Source: Chloroflexota bacterium (GTDB taxonomy: Bacteria > Chloroflexota > Dehalococcoidia > Dehalococcoidales > RBG-16-60-22). From it: a stretch of DNA of 18,669 nt. Shown one piece after another: positions 6,237 through 13,501 of this stretch. The stretch's first letter is position 1, and every line of letters starts with the position of its first letter. A program made the translations under genes and the position numbers. The notes beneath the pieces are model-generated. The model saw only the letters and a program-made list of their open reading frames with translations. It had not been told where the DNA came from and ran no database searches. The stretch lies in the NCBI GenBank assembly GCA_016190585.1, contig JACPQH010000028.1:1-18669 (forward strand). Reading direction: 5' to 3'.

Positions 6237-7260
6237 AGTTGGCGGGGAAGGTCACCCGCCCCTGCGCCCGGCTGATGGAAACTACCTTGTCCTCGAGCGG
6301 CTGCCGCAGCACCTCGAGCAGCGATTGCCCGAACTCGGGGAGCTCGTCGAGGAACAGCACGCCGCGGTGGCTCAGGCTGATCTCGCCGGGCTTCGGCCAG
6401 TGCCCGCCGCCTACCAGGCCGGCGGCGGAGATGGTGTAGTGCGGCGAGCGGAAGGGGCGCTGCCGGATAAGGGGCGTCCCGGTGGGCAGCATCCCGCTGA
6501 CGCTGTATATCTTGGTGACCTCCAGCGATTCCTCGCCGGTCATGGGCGGCAGTATCGAGGGCAGGGAGCGGGCCATCAGGGTCTTGCCGCTGCCCGGCGG
6601 CCCGCACATGATGACGTTATGCCCCCCGGCGGCGGCCACCTCCAGGGCGCGCTTGACGTGCTCCTGGCCCTTCACCTCCGCCAGGTCGACGCTTGCGAAC
6701 AGCGCCGGCGGCGGCGTTTCGCCGGTTTCCGGCTGGTATTCCGCAACGGCCGACTCGCCTTTCAGATGGCTGACGAGCTGGGCCAGGGAGGCGAAGGGAA
6801 GGACCCGGGCGCCCTCCACCAGCGAGGCTTCGCGGGCATCGGCCTCCGGCACTATCATGGTCGGTATCCCCTGCTGGGCAGCCAGGGCCACCATCGGCAG
6901 GACGCCGTGGGTATGGCGCAGCCCGCCGTCAAGGGACAGCTCGCCCAGGAAGACCGTCCGCGAGACATCGGCGCTGACCTGTTCCGAGCTGAGCAGGATG
7001 CCGACGGCGATGGGCAGGTCGTAGGTCGGCCCGGCTTTCTTCAGGTCGGCCGGCGCCAGGTTGACGATTATCCTCTTCATGGGAAAGGTACAGCCGGAGT
7101 TGCGGATGGCGGCCCGCACCCGCTCCTTGGCTTCCTGCACGGCGGCGTCGGGCAGGCCGACGATGCCAAAGAAGGGCAGGCCGGGAGAAATGTCGACCTC
7201 TACCTCGACAATGGCGCCGTCCAGACCGATGATGGCGCAGCTTCTTGCCTTGGCGAGCAT
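6169..7260 (-). pseudogene. comM: comM/yifB, C-terminal third lost to island integration
   Basis: ComM (YifB, Mg-chelatase-like AAA+ ATPase) is a helicase that promotes branch migration of incoming DNA during transformation. The N-terminal Lon-like/ChlI domain (about 1-170) and the AAA+ core are present: Walker A GPPGSGKT at 220-227, Walker [12 protein letters not shown] at about 300-310, and the conserved [11 protein letters not shown] at 342-352. Family proteins continue with CGYYGD and a C-terminal domain to roughly 500 residues. Here the frame turns into [11 protein letters not shown] and stops at 363. The break coincides with the end of the serine recombinase gene. The truncated protein lacks sensor-2 and C-terminal elements and is probably inactive. 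The ATG follows the PAP2-like gene by eight bases in the same operon. Confidence 0.9.
6195..6215. other. Island-chromosome junction (att site) in comM
   Basis: On the minus strand comM reads normally through atgaatccctgcccgtg and then departs from the family sequence, which should continue as Cys-Gly codons. The crossover therefore lies at about 6202-6206, in the codons for the invariant NPCPCG motif. The exact core dinucleotide cannot be fixed because the other junction and the empty site are outside the window. Confidence 0.75.
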
Positions 7261-7268
7261 CTAGCTTT

Positions 7269-7877
7269 TCAGCGGTAGAACTGGTGAAGTCCGGACGTAT
7301 AAAATACCGCGAAGGCGATGGCAGCCGCGACGAAACCGCCGGTGACCACCTGGGCGGTGGAGTGCCGCTTGAGAGCGATCCGCGACCAGCCTGTTAGCGG
7401 GATGAGCAGCGCGGTGAGCAGGCCGGCGGCGCCGTAGATGAGGATGAGCACGGTCACCGAGCCGGAAATAAAGCCCGTATGGACGCTGATCTTCCACTTG
7501 AAGTTGATGACCATGAAAACGACCACCGAGACCAGCCCGGAGAGAAAGGCGGCGACCAGCAGGTCCGGCGCGCCGAGGAACCTCAGGAGCACCAGGCTCA
7601 GGCCGAGACAGGCGGCCGCCAGCAGGTAAATCTGGTGCCGCTGGCTGCGGGCGTTAATAAAGATGCCTTCGAGATGCCCGCCCTTGACCAGGCAGATGAC
7701 GATGGTCAGAACGGGCAGGATGCTGAGACCGCCGGATATCAGCGACCACTTGACCGCCTCTCCGAAGCCCGGCGCCGTGTGAAAGGATACCAGGAAAATC
7801 ACCAGAAAGCTCAGTAAGAACGGATTGAACACGTTGGAGGTCAGTCGGGCTAATCTTACTTTACGGCTGCTCATCAC
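7269..7877 (-). CDS. PAP2-superfamily-like integral membrane protein
   Basis: The 202-residue product has about six hydrophobic helices, typical of membrane lipid phosphatases (PAP2). The segment KISVHTGFISGSV stands where the PSGH motif is expected, and SRIALKRHSTAQVVTGG matches the third motif, SR-x5-H-x3-D, apart from Gln replacing the final acidic residue. The classical first motif KxxxxxxRP is not evident. It therefore belongs to the fold, but catalysis of lipid diphosphate hydrolysis is doubtful. The frame starts GTG-ATG at 7877/7874; the ATG follows a purine-rich agcgggg. A promoter lies upstream at 7902-7930, and comM follows eight bases downstream, so the two form one transcription unit. 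Confidence 0.7.
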   Translation of the reverse strand: MMSSRKVRLARLTSNVFNPFLLSFLVIFLVSFHTAPGFGEAVKWSLISGGLSILPVLTIVICLVKGGHLEGIFINARSQRHQIYLLAAACLGLSLVLLRFLGAPDLLVAAFLSGLVSVVVFMVINFKWKISVHTGFISGSVTVLILIYGAAGLLTALLIPLTGWSRIALKRHSTAQVVTGGFVAAAIAFAVFYTSGLHQFYR

Positions 7878-7901
7878 ACCCCGCTCCCCAAGAATAATTC
7901 A

Positions 7902-7930
7902 ATACTACATCATTGCCTTATCTTTGCCAA
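7902..7930 (-). promoter_or_regulatory. Promoter of the PAP2-like/comM operon (TTGGCA - 17 - TAGTAT)
   Basis: On the minus strand TTGGCA (7925-7930) and TAGTAT (7902-7907) are 17 bases apart, 25-30 bases upstream of the PAP2-like start. It is divergent from the selA promoter, about 80 bases away. Confidence 0.5.
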
Positions 7931-8009
7931 GAGGCCCGGTTCGTGGAAATGAGGGGGAATTGGAACCCGGACGGGCACAGGCCAGGTCTGAACCCGGCAG
8001 GGCTTGCTT

Positions 8010-8038
8010 TTGAAATGCCCCACTATATCCTGTAAAAT
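8010..8038 (+). promoter_or_regulatory. selA promoter producing a leaderless mRNA (TTGAAA - 17 - TAAAAT)
   Basis: TTGAAA at 8010-8015 and TAAAAT at 8033-8038 are exactly 17 bases apart, a near-consensus sigma-70 promoter. Transcription should begin around 8045-8046, which is the GTG codon itself. No ribosome binding site is visible before that GTG, as expected for a leaderless message. Confidence 0.65.
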
Positions 8039-8045
8039 ATTTCAC

Positions 8046-9437
8046 GTGGACGCTAATTTCCGCCAGCTCCCCAGCGTTGACGCCGTTCTCTCGGATGAGC
8101 GCATCAAGCAGCTTGCCTACCCTCACCGCATGGTTCTCAACCTGGTGCGCCTCGAGCTGGATGGCTGGCGGCACCGCATCGCCGCCGGGGAGGACCCCCC
8201 GCCCCTGGACCGCATCATCGAGGCCGTCCGCCGGCGCGGGGAGGCCCTTGGCAACCCGAGCCTGCGAAGAGTCATCAACGCTTCCGGGGTCATCCTTCAC
8301 ACCAACCTGGGGCGCGCCCCGCTCAGCCGCGATGCTATCGACGCCATGGACGCGGTCAGCCGCGGCTACTGCAACCTCGAGTTCGACCTGGGCAGCGGGG
8401 ATCGCGGCTCGCGGCAGGTCCATATCGAGTCGCTGCTCGCGGAGATAACCGGGGCCGAGGCTGCCTTCGTGGTCAATAACAATGCCGCCGCTGTCCTTCT
8501 TTCCCTGACCGCCCTGGCGCGCAAGGGCGAGGTCATCATCTCCCGTAGCCAGGCGGTGGAAATCGGCGGCGGCTTCCGCATCCCGGATGTCATGCGGCAG
8601 AGCGGCGCCCGTCTTATCGAAGTGGGGACGACCAACTGCACCTACCCTGCCGATTACGAGCAGGCGGTAACGCCCCGTACCGTGGCCGTCATGCGCGTCC
8701 ACTCAAGCAACTTCCGTATTACCGGCTACACGACACAAGTCAGCCTGGAGGACATGACTGCGATAGCCAGGAGGCATAACCTGCTGGTCTTCGACGACCT
8801 GGGCAGCGGCTGCTTCCTGGATACCGCCCTTTTCGGCCTGGCCCATGAGCCCACGGTACATCACAGCATCGCGGCCGGCGCCGGCCTCACCCTTTTCTCG
8901 GGGGACAAGCTGGTCGGCGGCCCGCAGGCCGGGCTCATCGCCGGCAACAAAGAGCTGGTAGACCGGCTCAAGCGGCACCCCCTCGCCCGGGCGGTGCGCA
9001 TCGACAAGGTCAGGCTGGCCGGGCTGGCGGCGACGCTGATTCACTACCTCAGGGGCGAGGCCAGCGAGCAAATACCGGTCTGGCGCATGATCGCGGCACC
9101 GCTGGCGGATGTCTCGAAGCGCGCCCTCAAGTGGTCGGAGGCGCTCGCCGGCCTGGCGCGCGTCGTGCCCGGCGAGACGATGGTCGGCGGCGGCAGCCTG
9201 CCCGGCGACACCATGCTCACCTGGCTGGTCGCCCTGGGCGGTGACGAGAAGCACGCCGAAATGGCCCGGGTGGCCGCCGCCATGCTGCGCAGCCAGGACA
9301 TTCCCCTGGTGGGGCGTATCAGCGAGGATATCCTGCTGCTCGACCCCCGCTCCGTTCTCCCCGAAGAGGACGAGACCGTCATCAGCATCCTGAAAAAAGC
9401 GGCTCCCGAACTTAGGTCTCTCCTCCAGGGCGCGTAA
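8046..9437 (+). CDS. selA: L-seryl-tRNA(Sec) selenium transferase
   Basis: SelA is a PLP enzyme that converts seryl-tRNA(Sec) to selenocysteinyl-tRNA(Sec) using selenophosphate. The N-terminus ([14 protein letters not shown]) is the family's tRNA-binding start. The large domain carries [20 protein letters not shown], the acidic FDDLGSG and the PLP lysine in [12 protein letters not shown] (K288 from the chosen start). The frame is open to a TTG at 8004, but that lies upstream of the -10 box of a near-consensus promoter. The GTG at 8046 gives 463 residues, the usual length, with an initiation site at or within a base or two of the transcript start. selB follows two bases after the stop, so the two are co-transcribed. 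Confidence 0.95.
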   Translation: MDANFRQLPSVDAVLSDERIKQLAYPHRMVLNLVRLELDGWRHRIAAGEDPPPLDRIIEAVRRRGEALGNPSLRRVINASGVILHTNLGRAPLSRDAIDAMDAVSRGYCNLEFDLGSGDRGSRQVHIESLLAEITGAEAAFVVNNNAAAVLLSLTALARKGEVIISRSQAVEIGGGFRIPDVMRQSGARLIEVGTTNCTYPADYEQAVTPRTVAVMRVHSSNFRITGYTTQVSLEDMTAIARRHNLLVFDDLGSGCFLDTALFGLAHEPTVHHSIAAGAGLTLFSGDKLVGGPQAGLIAGNKELVDRLKRHPLARAVRIDKVRLAGLAATLIHYLRGEASEQIPVWRMIAAPLADVSKRALKWSEALAGLARVVPGETMVGGGSLPGDTMLTWLVALGGDEKHAEMARVAAAMLRSQDIPLVGRISEDILLLDPRSVLPEEDETVISILKKAAPELRSLLQGA

Positions 9438-9439
9438 GC

Positions 9440-11290
9440 ATGTTCGTCCTGGGCACCGCCGGGCATATCGACCACGGCAAGTCAACCCTGGTGCGCGCCC
9501 TTACCGGCATAGACCCCGACCGCCTCCGCGAGGAGAAAGAGCGCGGCATGACCATCGACCTCGGTTTCGCCTGGTTCAAGCTGCCCAGCGGCCGCGAGGT
9601 CGGCATCGTTGACGTCCCCGGCCACGAGCGCTTCGTCAAGAACATGCTGGCGGGGGTCGGCGGCATCGACCTGGCGCTGCTGATCGTGGCGGCGAACGAG
9701 GGCGTTATGCCCCAGACCAGGGAGCACCTGGCGATAATCGACCTGCTCAAGGTCAAGCGCGGCATCGTCGCCATCACCAAGAAAGACCTGGTAGACGAGG
9801 AGTTCCTGAACCTGGTAAGGCTGGAGGTAGAGGAGCTCATCGAGCCGACCGTCCTGGCGGGCGCGCCCCTGGTGGCCGTCTCGGCGGTGAGCGGTGACGG
9901 CATCCCGGCCCTGATTACCGAGATCGATAACCTGCTGCAAGCCACCGAGCCGCGGCCTGACCTGGGCCGTCCCCGGCTGCCCGTCGACCGCGTGTTCACC
10001 ATCGCCGGGGCGGGCACCGTGGTGACCGGCACGCTCATCGACGGCTCGCTCGCGGCGGGACAGGAGGTCGAGATACTGCCGTCCCGGGTGAAATCGCGGA
10101 TACGCGGATTGCAGACCCACCGCATGAAGGAGACCCGCGCCGAACCGGGCAGTCGCGTCGCGGCCAACCTGGTCGGCGTCAACGTGGCCGACATCCGGCG
10201 CGGCGATGTCGTGACGAAGCCCGGCTGGCTCGAACCGGCGAAGATGCTCACGGTCAAGCTCCAGTTACTGCCCTACCTGCCCCGCCCCCTGCGCCATAAC
10301 GCTTCCGTGGCTTTTTACACCGGGTCCGCCGAGGTCATGGTGAAGGTGCGGCTCCTCGAAGCCGAAGAGCTCAAGCCCGGCGGGACGGCCTGGGCGCAGG
10401 CGACCCTCGCCGAGCCGGTGGCGGTGATCAACGGCGACCGATTTATCATTCGCTCGACGATGGAGACGCTGGGCGGCGGGGAGATCGTCGATGTCCGCGC
10501 CAGCCGCCTGCGGCGTTTCCGGCCGGAGGTCATCCAGGCGCTGGCGGACCGGGTGACGGGCGGGGTGGAGCAGCCTGTCCTGGCCCTGCTGGAGGCCCGG
10601 CAGCCGCTGGAGCTCGCCGCCCTGTTATCCCAGACCAACCTGCCGGCGGACGGGGCTGGCCGCCTGGTACAATCCCTGATAGAGCAGGGCAAGATCATCA
10701 CCCTGCCTGCCGGGGAGCACCGGCTGCTTTTCACCGGGGCCGGCTGGCGGGAACTCGCCCGGCGGGCGGTCTCCGTCCTTGAGGAATACCACCGCCGCAG
10801 TCCCGCGCGCACCGGGATGCCGAAGAGCGAGCTGGGGAGCCGCCTCAAGCAGGGCAGCTACGCCCCGGCGGTGATCGATAGGCTGGCCGGCGAAGGCGTC
10901 CTCGTATCGGAGGGCATCGTTGTCCGCCTGCCGGCCCACAGCGTGCGCCTCAGCCCGGCCCAAAAAGCGAAAATCGACGATTTCCTGAAGCGGCTGGCCG
11001 AAAGCCCTTACGCACCGCCGACCGACCAGATGCTCGAGCCTGACCTGCTCAACCTGCTCGCCGAGCAGGGCAAGATCGTCAGGGTGAGCGACAGCGTCGT
11101 GTTTTCGGCGGCGGCCTATAGCCAAATGGTCGACCGGGTAACCGCCCACCTCAAAGAGCACGGCAAGGTCAGCCTGGGCGAGGTGCGGACGATGTTCAAT
11201 ACCAGCCGCAAGTACGCCCAGGCGTTCCTTGAATACCTGGACGGCAAGAAGGTCACCCGGCGCGTCGGCGACGAGCGGGTGCTGGCCTGA
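9440..11290 (+). CDS. selB: Selenocysteine-specific elongation factor SelB
   Basis: SelB is the EF-Tu-like GTPase that carries selenocysteinyl-tRNA(Sec) to UGA codons by binding a SECIS hairpin in the mRNA. The GTPase motifs are complete: GHIDHGKST at 8-16, DVPGHERF at 58-65, TKKD at 113-116 (variant of NKxD) and VSAVSGDG. Beta-barrel domains with the family's RGLQTHRMK and GDRFIIRS segments follow. The C-terminal part (from about 380) consists of winged helices that bind SECIS, ending [20 protein letters not shown]. At 616 residues it is full length. It lies two bases after selA. No SECIS-containing selenoprotein gene was found in this window. Confidence 0.95.
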   Translation: MFVLGTAGHIDHGKSTLVRALTGIDPDRLREEKERGMTIDLGFAWFKLPSGREVGIVDVPGHERFVKNMLAGVGGIDLALLIVAANEGVMPQTREHLAIIDLLKVKRGIVAITKKDLVDEEFLNLVRLEVEELIEPTVLAGAPLVAVSAVSGDGIPALITEIDNLLQATEPRPDLGRPRLPVDRVFTIAGAGTVVTGTLIDGSLAAGQEVEILPSRVKSRIRGLQTHRMKETRAEPGSRVAANLVGVNVADIRRGDVVTKPGWLEPAKMLTVKLQLLPYLPRPLRHNASVAFYTGSAEVMVKVRLLEAEELKPGGTAWAQATLAEPVAVINGDRFIIRSTMETLGGGEIVDVRASRLRRFRPEVIQALADRVTGGVEQPVLALLEARQPLELAALLSQTNLPADGAGRLVQSLIEQGKIITLPAGEHRLLFTGAGWRELARRAVSVLEEYHRRSPARTGMPKSELGSRLKQGSYAPAVIDRLAGEGVLVSEGIVVRLPAHSVRLSPAQKAKIDDFLKRLAESPYAPPTDQMLEPDLLNLLAEQGKIVRVSDSVVFSAAAYSQMVDRVTAHLKEHGKVSLGEVRTMFNTSRKYAQAFLEYLDGKKVTRRVGDERVLA

Positions 11291-11321
11291 TTGAGGCAAG
11301 CTGACAGCTCGGAATCTCTCG

Positions 11322-11350
11322 TTGACAAGGCGTTCCCGGCGGTTTATCAT
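11322..11350 (+). promoter_or_regulatory. Promoter of the GYD-protein gene (TTGACA - 17 - TATCAT)
   Basis: A consensus -35 (TTGACA, 11322-11327) and a good -10 (TATCAT, 11345-11350) are 17 bases apart. The expected start, near 11357, gives a leader of about 25 bases containing aaaggagg. The gene is thus expressed separately from selAB and probably strongly. Confidence 0.65.
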
Positions 11351-11381
11351 GGGCTCGCGGGTAGCTTGAAAGGAGGTTGAC

Positions 11382-11690
11382 ATGCCTACTTATCTGATGC
11401 TGACGACGCTCACGGACGAGGGCCGGCGGACCATCAAGGACAACCCGGACCGCATCAAAGAGGTCAACAAAGAGGTCGAGCTGATGGGGGTCAAGGTGCT
11501 CGCCCAGTACGCCCTGCTCGGCCCTTATGATTTCGTCAACATCATCGAAGCCCCGCGGGACGAGGTGGCCGCCAAGCTGGCTATCAACCTCAGCTCACGC
11601 GGGACGGTGCAGACGCTGACGCTGACCGCCATGTCGGTCGACGAGCTTATCGCCACCCTCAAGAAGCCAGGCAAATGGGTGAGTTTCTAA
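11382..11690 (+). CDS. GYD-domain small protein
   Basis: The 102-residue protein matches the GYD domain family: a ferredoxin-like fold with TYLMLTTLTDEGRRTI at the start, the signature as LGPYDFVNIIEAP and a C-terminal TLTAMSVDELIATLKK. The family is widespread; its role is not established, and dimeric small-ligand or stress functions have been proposed. The ATG has a strong aaaggagg upstream. A dedicated promoter lies in the gap after selB. It is convergent with the Trm112-like gene, the two stops being only about 26 bases apart. Nothing indicates a selenium-specific role. Confidence 0.8.
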   Translation: MPTYLMLTTLTDEGRRTIKDNPDRIKEVNKEVELMGVKVLAQYALLGPYDFVNIIEAPRDEVAAKLAINLSSRGTVQTLTLTAMSVDELIATLKKPGKWVSF

Positions 11691-11693
11691 GTC

Positions 11694-11741
11694 GCCGCCG
11701 GGGCCGGGCTTGCCTTCTAACCAGCGTCCCCGGCCGGCGGC
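11694..11741. terminator. Inverted repeat between convergent genes, possible bidirectional terminator
   Basis: gccgccgg at 11694-11701 pairs with ccggcggc at 11734-11741, with further GC pairing possible inside. It spans the convergent junction of the GYD gene and the Trm112-like gene and overlaps the latter's last codons. There is no T-run, so an intrinsic terminator is only a guess. Confidence 0.3.
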
Positions 11742-11902
11742 ATCATGTTCGGTATGCCGGCCTCGATGGCATAGCGCCGGGCGCAGCGCGGGCAGGTCAG
11801 CTCGCCTTGGACCACTTCCACGGCGTCTTCCTCGTGTACCTGCAGCCGGAGGGTGCCTTTACAGACCGGGCACACCAGGAAATCAATAATATCCCTCTTC
11901 AT
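11717..11902 (-). CDS. Trm112-like zinc-ribbon protein
   Basis: The 61-residue protein is built around two CxxC pairs, CPVC near residues 11-14 and CPRC near 37-40, plus the family strings FLVCPVCKGTL and YAIEAGIPNMMP. Trm112/YcaR-type proteins stabilise and activate partner methyltransferases by covering hydrophobic surface. Here the gene follows a class I methyltransferase by 15 bases on the same strand, which fits a stabilising-subunit role for that neighbour. The specific pairing is inferred. Confidence 0.82.
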   Translation of the reverse strand: MKRDIIDFLVCPVCKGTLRLQVHEEDAVEVVQGELTCPRCARRYAIEAGIPNMMPPAGDAG

Positions 11903-11917
11903 GAACGCCTCATCGCC

Positions 11918-12637
11918 TCACTTTTTGGGCAGGCAGCGGAAATAATAGTACCTCACGCCCAGTAAACGGGGAATCAGCCGCCCGGGGTGCGCGGCGAAGC
12001 CGGTATGACGGCCCTCGGTCTCTACGGTCTGACGCTGGACAACGAACCGCTCTTCGAGAAGTCGGCGGAACATCGGCAGGGTGTAGTGGTGGGGGTGAGG
12101 CGTATCCACGAAGTCGAACAGCCGGAAAAAAGGCCGTGTCCAGCCGGGAAACAGGTTGCATGAGATGACGAGTATCGCGCCATCTTTCAGGACGCGCCTG
12201 ATTTCTCCCATCACCGCCTCCGGGGAGCTGGTGTGGTCAATGGTGTTGGCGCACCAGCACAGGTCGAAGCTGCCGTCGGGCAAGGGCAGGTATTCGCCAA
12301 CGCCGCGGATCCGGCGGGAGGCCCGCTCACGCCCGACAGCCCGGGTGAAACCGAGCAAGGGATCAAGCACCAGTTTCGGGGCGGTCCCAGGGTTGTCGAA
12401 AGCGCGCTCGATAACCGGCCCGCCGATCTCCAGCACGCGCATGTTTTCGAGCGTATTTGCCGGTAAGCCGGTGTATTTGCACACTCGCCCCAGGTTGCTG
12501 TCGCGCTGGCTATCGGTCAGGGGCTGAAGGGACGGTTCCGCCTGCCAGACGTGGTTCTCGGCCTGTTGCGCCTTACGCCACCGCTTGCCGAATATCTTCA
12601 CGAGGCTTATTGAACCATGACGCCTGACCGCCGTCAA
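11918..12637 (-). CDS. Class I SAM-dependent methyltransferase (type 11)
   Basis: The 239-residue protein has the SAM fold: motif I as MRVLEIGGPVIE near residue 65, an acidic motif II region (KLVLDPL), the motif IV-like FDLCWCANTIDHTSSP, and GEIRRVLKDGAILVISCN as the post-motif strand. The C-terminal HHYTLPMFRRLLEE segment is common in type 11 enzymes. The substrate is unknown. The next gene is a Trm112-like protein, suggesting the enzyme works as a heterodimer. The start is uncertain: TTG at 12637 lies seven bases after the HPP stop without a good ribosome binding site, suggesting reinitiation, and a GTG at 12601 is also possible. Confidence 0.82.
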   Translation of the reverse strand: MTAVRRHGSISLVKIFGKRWRKAQQAENHVWQAEPSLQPLTDSQRDSNLGRVCKYTGLPANTLENMRVLEIGGPVIERAFDNPGTAPKLVLDPLLGFTRAVGRERASRRIRGVGEYLPLPDGSFDLCWCANTIDHTSSPEAVMGEIRRVLKDGAILVISCNLFPGWTRPFFRLFDFVDTPHPHHYTLPMFRRLLEERFVVQRQTVETEGRHTGFAAHPGRLIPRLLGVRYYYFRCLPKK

Positions 12638-12644
12638 GACGGGG

Positions 12645-13217
12645 TTATATCAGGTTCCGGAACTCCCGGTAGAGGTAGCGGTGCGCCGCGGCCAGGGCGA
12701 GGCTGCTGGTGATCACGGCCAGCATGACCGGGAGAGAAAACCCGCTGATGGCTACCCCCAGCGCCGTCCCGGCGGCCGGCGGATGGGCCAGGTCCAGCGC
12801 TATCATCAGGAACATGGAAAGACCCACGGCGAGGGAGTAGATGACGGCGGCGAGCACGGCGGCCGGGTGCGGCACCAGGGCTAACAGCGACCCCGCCAGC
12901 AGCCCGATGAGCTGGCCCCCGATAATCCGTCTCGGCTGGGCGGTGGCGATGCGGGGCATGCTGAAAACCAGGAAAGCCGTGGCCCCTATGGAAGCGACGA
13001 TGACCGCGTTTTCGGCGCTCAGCAGCCAGAGGACAACAGCCAGCACCAGGGTCGCCAGACAGGTCTGATAGAGGTAGTGCTTCCAGAGCGACCGGAAGTT
13101 TTTCCTGATCCTGTTCCAGCGGCGGCGCAGATAGCTCGAGAGAACCGGGGGCAACCCTGCCCCGCCGGCCGAGGCAACCTTCAACTCCTGGTGTCTTTTT
13201 TCTCGAACTTTATGCAT
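12645..13217 (-). CDS. HPP-family integral membrane protein
   Basis: A basic N-terminal stretch (SYLRRRWNRIRKNFRSLWKHY) precedes four or so hydrophobic helices. The family signatures are VASIGATAFLVFSMP with AQPRRIIGGQLIG, and DLAHPPAAGTALG, which contains the name-giving HPP. HPP proteins are inner-membrane proteins, some linked to nitrite transport; the substrate here is unknown. The ATG at 13217 overlaps the small Cys-rich gene by 37 bases and has no ribosome binding site. A TTG at 13184, overlapping that gene's stop, is an alternative. The methyltransferase follows immediately. Confidence 0.82.
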   Translation of the reverse strand: MHKVREKRHQELKVASAGGAGLPPVLSSYLRRRWNRIRKNFRSLWKHYLYQTCLATLVLAVVLWLLSAENAVIVASIGATAFLVFSMPRIATAQPRRIIGGQLIGLLAGSLLALVPHPAAVLAAVIYSLAVGLSMFLMIALDLAHPPAAGTALGVAISGFSLPVMLAVITSSLALAAAHRYLYREFRNLI

Positions 13218-13333
13218 CGGCTGGCATCGGTCTGCGGCGTGACGTTACCCAGGCACTGCGACAGCCTGGCGGTGCAGACATAAAAGCCTGCTTTGGTGCG
13301 ACCCAGCAGCTTGCAATCACCGCATGTCGGCAT
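13181..13333 (-). CDS. Small cysteine-rich protein directly after tRNA-Sec
   Basis: This 50-residue frame starts with ATG about ten bases after a ggggtg box. The product begins MPTCGDCKLLGRTKAGFYVC, continues TARLSQCLGNVTPQTDASRC and ends IKFEKKDTRS. Five cysteines (4, 7, 20, 27, 40) in a C-x2-C, C, C, C arrangement, with a conserved-looking YVCTARLS core, suggest a metal or iron-sulfur site. The pattern recalls the small Fe-S subunits of some glycyl-radical enzymes, but I do not assign it to them. It lies 50 bases after tRNA-Sec and upstream of HPP on the same strand. Confidence 0.68.
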   Translation of the reverse strand: MPTCGDCKLLGRTKAGFYVCTARLSQCLGNVTPQTDASRCIKFEKKDTRS

Positions 13334-13382
13334 TTACCGGCACCCCGGAATATTTGTCCCTGCGGGGAATGGCCACGCGTTT

Positions 13383-13475
13383 TGGCGGGAGCGCATGGGA
13401 GTCGAACCCACCGGGGGCGTGATGCCCCCCGACGGATTTGAAGTCCGCGAAGTCCACCGGGACCCCTCCGCTCCC
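13383..13475 (-). tRNA. selC: tRNA-Sec (anticodon TCA)
   Basis: The minus strand reads gggagcgg at the 5' end. A six-pair D stem (gggtcc with ggactt) follows, then an anticodon arm with loop cttcaaa (anticodon TCA, reading UGA). The long variable arm is ggggggcatcacgccccc, the T arm gtggg-ttcgact-cccat, and the molecule ends gcgctccc-G-CCA. The long D stem, long variable arm and TCA anticodon are diagnostic for selenocysteine tRNA. CCA is encoded. The eighth acceptor pair is G against G instead of a Watson-Crick pair. It lies 26 bases after tatC and probably shares the fdhD-tat transcript. It supplies the substrate of SelA and SelB. Confidence 0.95.
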
Positions 13476-13501
13476 ATTAGAAGTATAGCCTAACGCGCCG
13501 C

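Noticed and set aside
6325..7278. Plus-strand 317-codon ORF opposite comM
   Set aside because: GC-rich antisense shadow; composition is Gly/Arg/Gln-rich without any motif, while comM on the other strand has Walker A and B.
8004..8045. Upstream TTG start for selA adding 14 residues
   Set aside because: It lies upstream of the -10 box of a near-consensus promoter; the added residues are not part of the SelA family start, and GTG at 8046 gives the typical 463 residues.
8046..13475. Hidden selenoprotein with in-frame TGA near selA/selB
   Set aside because: No gene ended at a TGA followed by a continuing conserved frame; the selenoproteins must be elsewhere.
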